Positions 5,189 to 8,508 of a stretch of 8,508 bases of DNA are shown piece after piece. Both the position numbers and the translations under genes were made by a program. Numbering within the stretch: the first letter of the stretch is position 1; every line of letters starts with the position of its first letter. Location: contig CAZUPI010000063.1 in NCBI GenBank assembly GCA_964621755.1, forward strand, positions 1 to 8,508. Direction: 5' to 3'. The notes under the pieces were generated by a model, which ran no database searches, had not been told where the DNA came from, and saw nothing but the letters and a program-made list of their open reading frames with translations. Source of the stretch: UMGS1696 sp964621755 (GTDB taxonomy: Bacteria > Bacillota > Clostridia > Oscillospirales > CAG-272).

Positions 5189-6203
5189 GAAAAAATTCCT
5201 TTTACTTCTTCTGTCTGCGCTTCTCATAACGGCGCTTGTTCCAGTTACTGTTTCCGCAGCGGAAGACGCCTGGGTTACAGACGGACTCGCTGCTCTGTAT
5301 GACGGTATCAATAATACCGACTCGGGTCACAGCACAGACGCCACTACTTGGGCAGATACGTCCGGCAACGGCATTGCTTTCAATATCGATCTCGATGATA
5401 CCAACTACTGGACCGATAACGCTTATCATGCCAATTCCGCATGGTGCTACTTCGACGACGCAATTGTTGATGTCGTAAACGGCGAGCAGTTCTCCGTTGA
5501 AATCGTATTCGGCGAATTCACAGGCTATGGCACAGACTACAACACTTTCCTGAACTCCGATAACGACAATTTTGCATGGTTCATTCGTAACGAGGGCGAC
5601 TACCTCGAATTCAAGAATTCCAGCAACGCCAGACCGAAAGTTACGGGTGGTCTGGATTTTGTAAACAACTCCACCCTTACCATTACATTTGATGTTAATG
5701 AATGCGAATGCAACATGTACGTTGACGGCGAACTCATCGACCAGCAGTTCCCGGCTGTCACCGTTGGCGCAGACACCCTGTTCCTCGCTCACGCTGACGC
5801 ATCCCGTAACTGGGAAGCAGACATTTACTGCATCCGTTTCTACACAACAGCTCTCACAGCTGATCAGGTTGCAGCAAACGTAGCTGTTGACCAGGCTAAA
5901 TACTTCTCCGGCACAACAGAAGCTCCCGCTGAGGAAGCTGCCGTTGAAGAGACTCCTGTTGAGGAAGAAGCTGCCGTTGAAGAGACTCCTGTTGAGGAGG
6001 AAGCTGCTGTTGAAGAAGCTCCCGAAGTTACTGTTGAAGAAACTCCCGCAGAACCGGAAGTTGTTGAAACAGTAGAAGCTCCCGCTGCAGAGTCCGCTCC
6101 CGTTGTCGTATCGGCTCCGCAGACATTCGACTTGGGTATTGTTGCAGCTGTTGCAGCTGTCGTATCCCTCGCAGGCTTCGCAGTATCCAAGAAATCCAGA
6201 TAA
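5187..6203 (+). CDS. Secreted, membrane- or wall-anchored LamG-like surface protein
   Basis: This 338-residue protein has a classic signal peptide (MKKF, a Leu-rich core, cleavage near VSA-A at 22-25). Residues about 28-240 look like a LamG/concanavalin-type beta-sandwich: GLAALYDGINN, WADTSGNG (56-62), FSVEIVFGEF, LTITFDVN, CNMYVDGELI (176-185) and IYCIRFYTTALTADQVAAN are typical of Laminin_G_3-like jellyrolls, which usually bind carbohydrate or protein. A linker rich in Ala, Glu, Val and Pro (about 241-310) with tandem EETPVEEEAAV repeats spans the wall. The C-terminus is APQTFD (310-315), a hydrophobic helix (316-333) and the basic tail SKKSR. There is no LPXTG; PQTFD sits where a sortase motif would be. 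The ATG at 5187 has AGAAAGG 8 nt upstream. Its codon choice (GTT, GCT, GAA favoured) and promoter suggest high expression. Ligand and role are unknown. Confidence 0.8.
   Translation: MKKFLLLLLSALLITALVPVTVSAAEDAWVTDGLAALYDGINNTDSGHSTDATTWADTSGNGIAFNIDLDDTNYWTDNAYHANSAWCYFDDAIVDVVNGEQFSVEIVFGEFTGYGTDYNTFLNSDNDNFAWFIRNEGDYLEFKNSSNARPKVTGGLDFVNNSTLTITFDVNECECNMYVDGELIDQQFPAVTVGADTLFLAHADASRNWEADIYCIRFYTTALTADQVAANVAVDQAKYFSGTTEAPAEEAAVEETPVEEEAAVEETPVEEEAAVEEAPEVTVEETPAEPEVVETVEAPAAESAPVVVSAPQTFDLGIVAAVAAVVSLAGFAVSKKSR
5937..6023 (+). repeat. 33-bp in-frame tandem repeat in the acidic linker
   Basis: Two nearly identical 33-bp units (5937-5969 and 5970-6002, one base different near the end) and a shortened, diverged third (6003-6023) encode the repeated AAVEETPVEEE motif. 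The near identity of the DNA, not only of the protein, suggests recent copy-number change by slippage or recombination, so the linker length may vary between strains. Confidence 0.85.
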
Positions 6204-6230
6204 CTTCCACTGAACGAGTACATCAAAAAT

Positions 6231-6263
6231 GGGAGGCGGCGTGCATCGTCACCTCCCTGTTTT
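6231..6263 (+). terminator. Weak intrinsic terminator, possible attenuator between the two surface genes
   Basis: GGGAGG (6231-6236) pairs with CCTCCC (6252-6257), and inside it, after one mismatch, GGCG pairs with CGTC around a 5-nt loop. The U-tract is only TGTTTT. It lies 28 bp after the LamG gene and 23 bp before the GDPD gene, in a gap where I see no second promoter, so partial read-through would set the expression ratio of the two genes. Confidence 0.65.
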
Positions 6264-6285
6264 CATAATAAAAGGGTAGACAAAT

Positions 6286-8208
6286 ATGAAAGTTATCAAA
6301 AAAATTTCCTCCTTTCTTCTCACGGCAATTGCGGTCAGCACGATGGCGATCTGCGTACGCGCGGATATCCTCACCACCGAGATTCCCTCCTCGAATCTGT
6401 TTACTACACCGACAATCGTCACCGAAATCGACACGGAAGCTGAGTTGGGAGCGCTCGCAAATACGGCGCCGAATACCGCGATTTTTGCCGTAAACGACGA
6501 AGGTCAGGCGGTACTCGCGGATGGAACTGTCGTCGGGACTGCCGCTGCGACCGTAGGGATTTGTGGAGACACGATTATTCCGGCGTTTGAAGTTTCGTCT
6601 GAAGCGGCGGTGAACGCCGTGATTGCCAATCTTGACGAAAATAACGTACAGGATTTCTTTCTTGTGTCCGATGACCCCGCCCTCCTTCGCATTGGTCTCG
6701 ATAACGATATCTGGGCGCGCGGTGTGCTTCGAGTCGGGGATTCCTACCGTGGGGACGACGGCACATATGACCTCATGGCGGTTCGCGGAGATGCGAATGC
6801 CAGCGGCTGTCATGTTGTTATCCTGCCTGAGGAAGCGTCAAATCGACAGAATGCCTACTATCTCGAACGCCGTCTGATTGGTGTATGGACGACCGCGCCG
6901 CAGACGGAGTACGGTCAAATGGCGGCAATTCTCTCCGGCTCAAACGGCATCGTGACAAAGGATGTGGCAGCGGCAAAAGCTTGTCTCGTCGACTGTTTTG
7001 AGAAAAATACGATGACACGGCAAGTCTTGATTATTGGACACCGGGGCTTGCCCGGCACCTATCCGGAAAACACCATTGAAGGTTCCCTCCTCGCGGTCGA
7101 AGCGGGTGCAGATATCGTGGAAAACGATATTTATATCACCAAAGACAACGTTCTTGTCATTATGCACGACGCCGACGTCAGCCGTACAACAAACGGGAAT
7201 GGCAACATCGAAGATTACACGCTCGCGCAGCTCAAGGAATTTGAAGTGGATACGCACTCCGAATACACGGGCTGGAAAATCCCGACGCTGGAGGAATACT
7301 TTATCGAATGGAAGAAGCTCGACACGGAAAAGCAGCTTTTTGTAGAGCTTAAGTCCGCCAAGCCGGAGCTTGTCACAGAATTCGTACGTCTTGTGAAAGA
7401 GTACGACATTGCCGACCAAGTGAGCGTCATCAGCTTCTCGCAGGAGCAGCTTATCCGGCTTCATGAAGAAATGCCGGAAATGTCCATCGGCTTCCTCACG
7501 AGCGGGTATGTGTCAGACAACATTTCGCAAAGTCTCAAGATTATCATTCGCACCGTGCAGAAGTTCGAGAGCACATTCAATCAGGATTATGGCAATGTGA
7601 CGAAGCAATATTTTGCCCAGCTGAACGCGCACGGTATCACGCACTGGCCGTGGACATACCGCGACCAGAACCTCATGATGCAGCACTTTATGATGGGGTT
7701 GAACGGTATGACCACAGACTACGCTAACTGGGTCAGCGAGACAGTAAAGTACTGCTACGTTGGCGAGGGATTATCCGACACGGAGCTGACGCTCACCGAA
7801 GGAGAGACGCTGGAGGATGTATTCCACACCATGCAGTATAACGGCGTAAGCGCGCCGGGTGGGGACATCAAAATCGTATCCGGCGGCGAGCATATCTCAG
7901 TAGACGGAAACACCATCACGGCGGTATCGGCAGGCGAGGCGTACGTTTTTGCAAGTTACACGACGAAAATCATCACAAAGCCCATTCGCGCAACGAGCGA
8001 TTTAATCAAAATCACAATTACATCGCAGCAGGTCGAGGAAGCGCCGGCGGACACTGAGGAAGCTCCGATTGAGACCGCGGAGGACACATCGTCTCCGGCG
8101 GCGGAGCAAAGTGAAAGCAGCACCGGAGTCGTAATCGCAGCCGCGGCAGCGGTTGTTGTCGTGCTCGCAGGAGGCGGTGCAGTTGTGTCAAGGCGAATAA
8201 AAAAATAA
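6286..8208 (+). CDS. Surface-anchored glycerophosphodiester phosphodiesterase (GDPD) with degenerate N-terminal half barrel
   Basis: This 640-residue exported enzyme should hydrolyse glycerophosphodiesters, releasing glycerol 3-phosphate and an alcohol, outside the cell. A signal peptide (about 1-26, cleavage near VRA-D) is followed by a region of about 220 residues and then an intact GDPD TIM barrel (about 247-487). The barrel has IGHRG (250-254), PENT (260-263), E279-N-D281, HD (294-295), TTNGNG and FVELK with E354, that is, the catalytic His and metal-binding acids of the family. The stretch from about 97 to 238 resembles the second half of the same barrel but lacks the HRG and PENT motifs. 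Residues about 500-578 look like a bacterial Ig-like (BIG_2-type) domain; an acidic linker (581-611), a hydrophobic helix (about 613-635) and the tail RRIKK follow. There is no sortase motif. AAGGG (6272-6276) lies 9 nt before the ATG. Likely substrates are deacylated phospholipids or teichoic acid, by inference. Confidence 0.88.
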   Translation: MKVIKKISSFLLTAIAVSTMAICVRADILTTEIPSSNLFTTPTIVTEIDTEAELGALANTAPNTAIFAVNDEGQAVLADGTVVGTAAATVGICGDTIIPAFEVSSEAAVNAVIANLDENNVQDFFLVSDDPALLRIGLDNDIWARGVLRVGDSYRGDDGTYDLMAVRGDANASGCHVVILPEEASNRQNAYYLERRLIGVWTTAPQTEYGQMAAILSGSNGIVTKDVAAAKACLVDCFEKNTMTRQVLIIGHRGLPGTYPENTIEGSLLAVEAGADIVENDIYITKDNVLVIMHDADVSRTTNGNGNIEDYTLAQLKEFEVDTHSEYTGWKIPTLEEYFIEWKKLDTEKQLFVELKSAKPELVTEFVRLVKEYDIADQVSVISFSQEQLIRLHEEMPEMSIGFLTSGYVSDNISQSLKIIIRTVQKFESTFNQDYGNVTKQYFAQLNAHGITHWPWTYRDQNLMMQHFMMGLNGMTTDYANWVSETVKYCYVGEGLSDTELTLTEGETLEDVFHTMQYNGVSAPGGDIKIVSGGEHISVDGNTITAVSAGEAYVFASYTTKIITKPIRATSDLIKITITSQQVEEAPADTEEAPIETAEDTSSPAAEQSESSTGVVIAAAAAVVVVLAGGGAVVSRRIKK

Positions 8209-8219
8209 AATCTAATCAT

Positions 8220-8275
8220 GCGGGAAGCCCAAAGAGACGCTTCAAAAAGGCTTCCCGCGAAATTTCAATTTTTTT
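8220..8275 (+). terminator. Terminator of the surface-protein operon
   Basis: GCGGGAAGCC (8220-8229) pairs perfectly with GGCTTCCCGC (8249-8258), a 10-bp GC-rich stem with a 19-nt loop, 12 nt after the GDPD stop codon. A run of seven T (8269-8275) follows after about 10 nt, farther away than is ideal. The position and stem strength support a terminator; the spaced U-tract lowers certainty. Confidence 0.65.
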
Positions 8276-8276
8276 C

Positions 8277-8315
8277 AAAAAAACTATTGACAAATGCCAG
8301 CGGATGTGGTATCAT
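8277..8315 (+). promoter_or_regulatory. Promoter of the tRNA operon with AT-rich upstream tract
   Basis: TTGACA (8287-8292) and TATCAT (8310-8315) have a 17-bp spacer, 11 of 12 consensus bases. Just upstream lie T7 and A7 (8269-8275, 8277-8283) separated by one C, an A/T tract in the position of an UP element, as is common for stable-RNA promoters. The start would be near 8322. Confidence 0.8.
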
Positions 8316-8329
8316 AATTGAGCGTCAAG

Positions 8330-8346
8330 AGCGCGTAGTGCGCGCT
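8330..8346 (+). other. Hairpin in the tRNA-Gly 5' leader
   Basis: AGCGCG (8330-8335) pairs perfectly with CGCGCT (8341-8346) around a 5-nt loop, ending 4 nt before the first base of the mature tRNA. It lies in the precursor segment that RNase P must remove. Confidence 0.5.
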
Positions 8347-8350
8347 ATGT

Positions 8351-8421
8351 GCGGGTGTAGTTCAATGGCAGAATTCCAGCCTTCCAAGCTGGCCGTGTGG
8401 GTTCGATTCCCATCACCCGCT
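8351..8421 (+). tRNA. tRNA-Gly(TCC)
   Basis: A full cloverleaf can be drawn. The acceptor stem is GCGGGTG (8351-8357) with CACCCGC (8414-8420). The D stem is GTTC with GAAT. The anticodon stem CCAGC / GCTGG closes the loop CTTCCAA, whose anticodon TCC is at 8383-8385 and reads GGA and GGG. A 4-nt variable loop and a T arm GTGGG-TTCGATT-CCCAT complete it. The discriminator base is T (8421). The terminal CCA is not encoded, as TCC follows, so it must be added by the CCA-adding enzyme. Confidence 0.96.
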
Positions 8422-8423
8422 TC

Positions 8424-8445
8424 CTCCGTCCAGCGGAGATTTTTT
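8424..8445 (+). terminator. Terminator-like hairpin between the two tRNAs
   Basis: CTCCG (8424-8428) pairs with CGGAG (8434-8438) around a 5-nt loop and is followed by A and six T (8440-8445). The stem is short but the U-tract is good. The next tRNA begins directly after the T run and no promoter fits in the 24-bp gap, so tRNA-Arg seems to depend on read-through. Confidence 0.5.
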
Positions 8446-8508
8446 GTACCTTTAGCTCAGTCGGATAGAGCAACTGCCTTCTAAGCAGTAGGTCGTGGGT
8501 TCGAATCC
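8446..8508 (+). tRNA. tRNA-Arg(TCT), cut off by the window end
   Basis: The 5' part of a tRNA is present: acceptor strand GTACCTT (8446-8452), D stem GCTC with GAGC, anticodon stem ACTGC / GCAGT around CTTCTAA with anticodon TCT (8480-8482, reading AGA and AGG), a 5-nt variable loop and the T arm up to TTCGAATCC. The 3' T-stem end and acceptor strand lie beyond the window. Confidence 0.93.

Noticed and set aside
5202..6226. Minus-strand open frames opposite the LamG gene, including a Ser/Thr/Gly/Val-rich repeat protein
   Set aside because: They mirror the signal peptide and the acidic repeat of the real gene; the apparent repeat is the reverse complement of the 33-bp units.
6940..7464. Minus-strand frame of 174 codons inside the GDPD domain
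   Set aside because: The plus strand carries all catalytic motifs of GDPD; the antisense product shows no recognisable domain.
8218..8484. Plus-strand frame of 88 codons after the GDPD gene
   Set aside because: It runs through a terminator, a promoter and two tRNA genes and has no ribosome binding site.

Overview
The window looks like chromosomal DNA of a Gram-positive Clostridia-type bacterium (Bacillota), probably an anaerobic, gut-type relative of Oscillospirales or Christensenellales. The reasons are strong purine-rich ribosome binding sites, TTGACA/TATAAT promoters, a DUF1846 protein, a DUF5685 protein next to a J-domain protein with a cysteine tail, and surface proteins with a signal peptide, an acidic Ala/Glu/Pro/Val linker and a C-terminal membrane anchor. 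The lineage is an inference; no 16S or marker phylogeny was possible.

Layout. Positions 1-177 hold a structured, non-coding stretch and a promoter. Two genes then run rightwards: a DUF1846 protein (178-1662) and a prephenate dehydrogenase, TyrA type (1763-2599). They meet a leftward operon at a pair of very strong hairpins (2609-2689), the second of which has the form of a bidirectional terminator. The leftward operon, in order of transcription, encodes a DUF5685 protein (4805-3909), a J-domain protein with TPR-like helices and an 11-cysteine tail (3887-3282), and a small polytopic membrane protein (3208-2696). The divergent intergenic region 4806-5186 carries a promoter for each direction, an 11-bp tandem repeat, a possible 20-codon ORF and a highly structured leader. 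Rightward from it lies a two-gene surface module: a LamG-like protein (5187-6203) and a glycerophosphodiester phosphodiesterase (6286-8208), separated by a weak terminator that may act as an attenuator. The window ends with a terminator, a consensus-type promoter with an AT-rich upstream tract, tRNA-Gly(TCC) and a tRNA-Arg(TCT) cut off by the window edge.

How the genes fit together. The two surface proteins probably form one transcription unit driven by a consensus sigma-A promoter. The first is likely made in large amounts and the second at a lower level through read-through. The GDPD enzyme appears to contain a second, catalytically empty half barrel in front of its active domain. The DUF5685/J-protein/membrane-protein operon is the least understood part and the best candidate for an undescribed system; its cysteine motifs and a D-rich motif in DUF5685 suggest a metal- or membrane-linked role, but its function is unknown. 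No CRISPR array, insertion sequence, phage gene or rRNA was seen.
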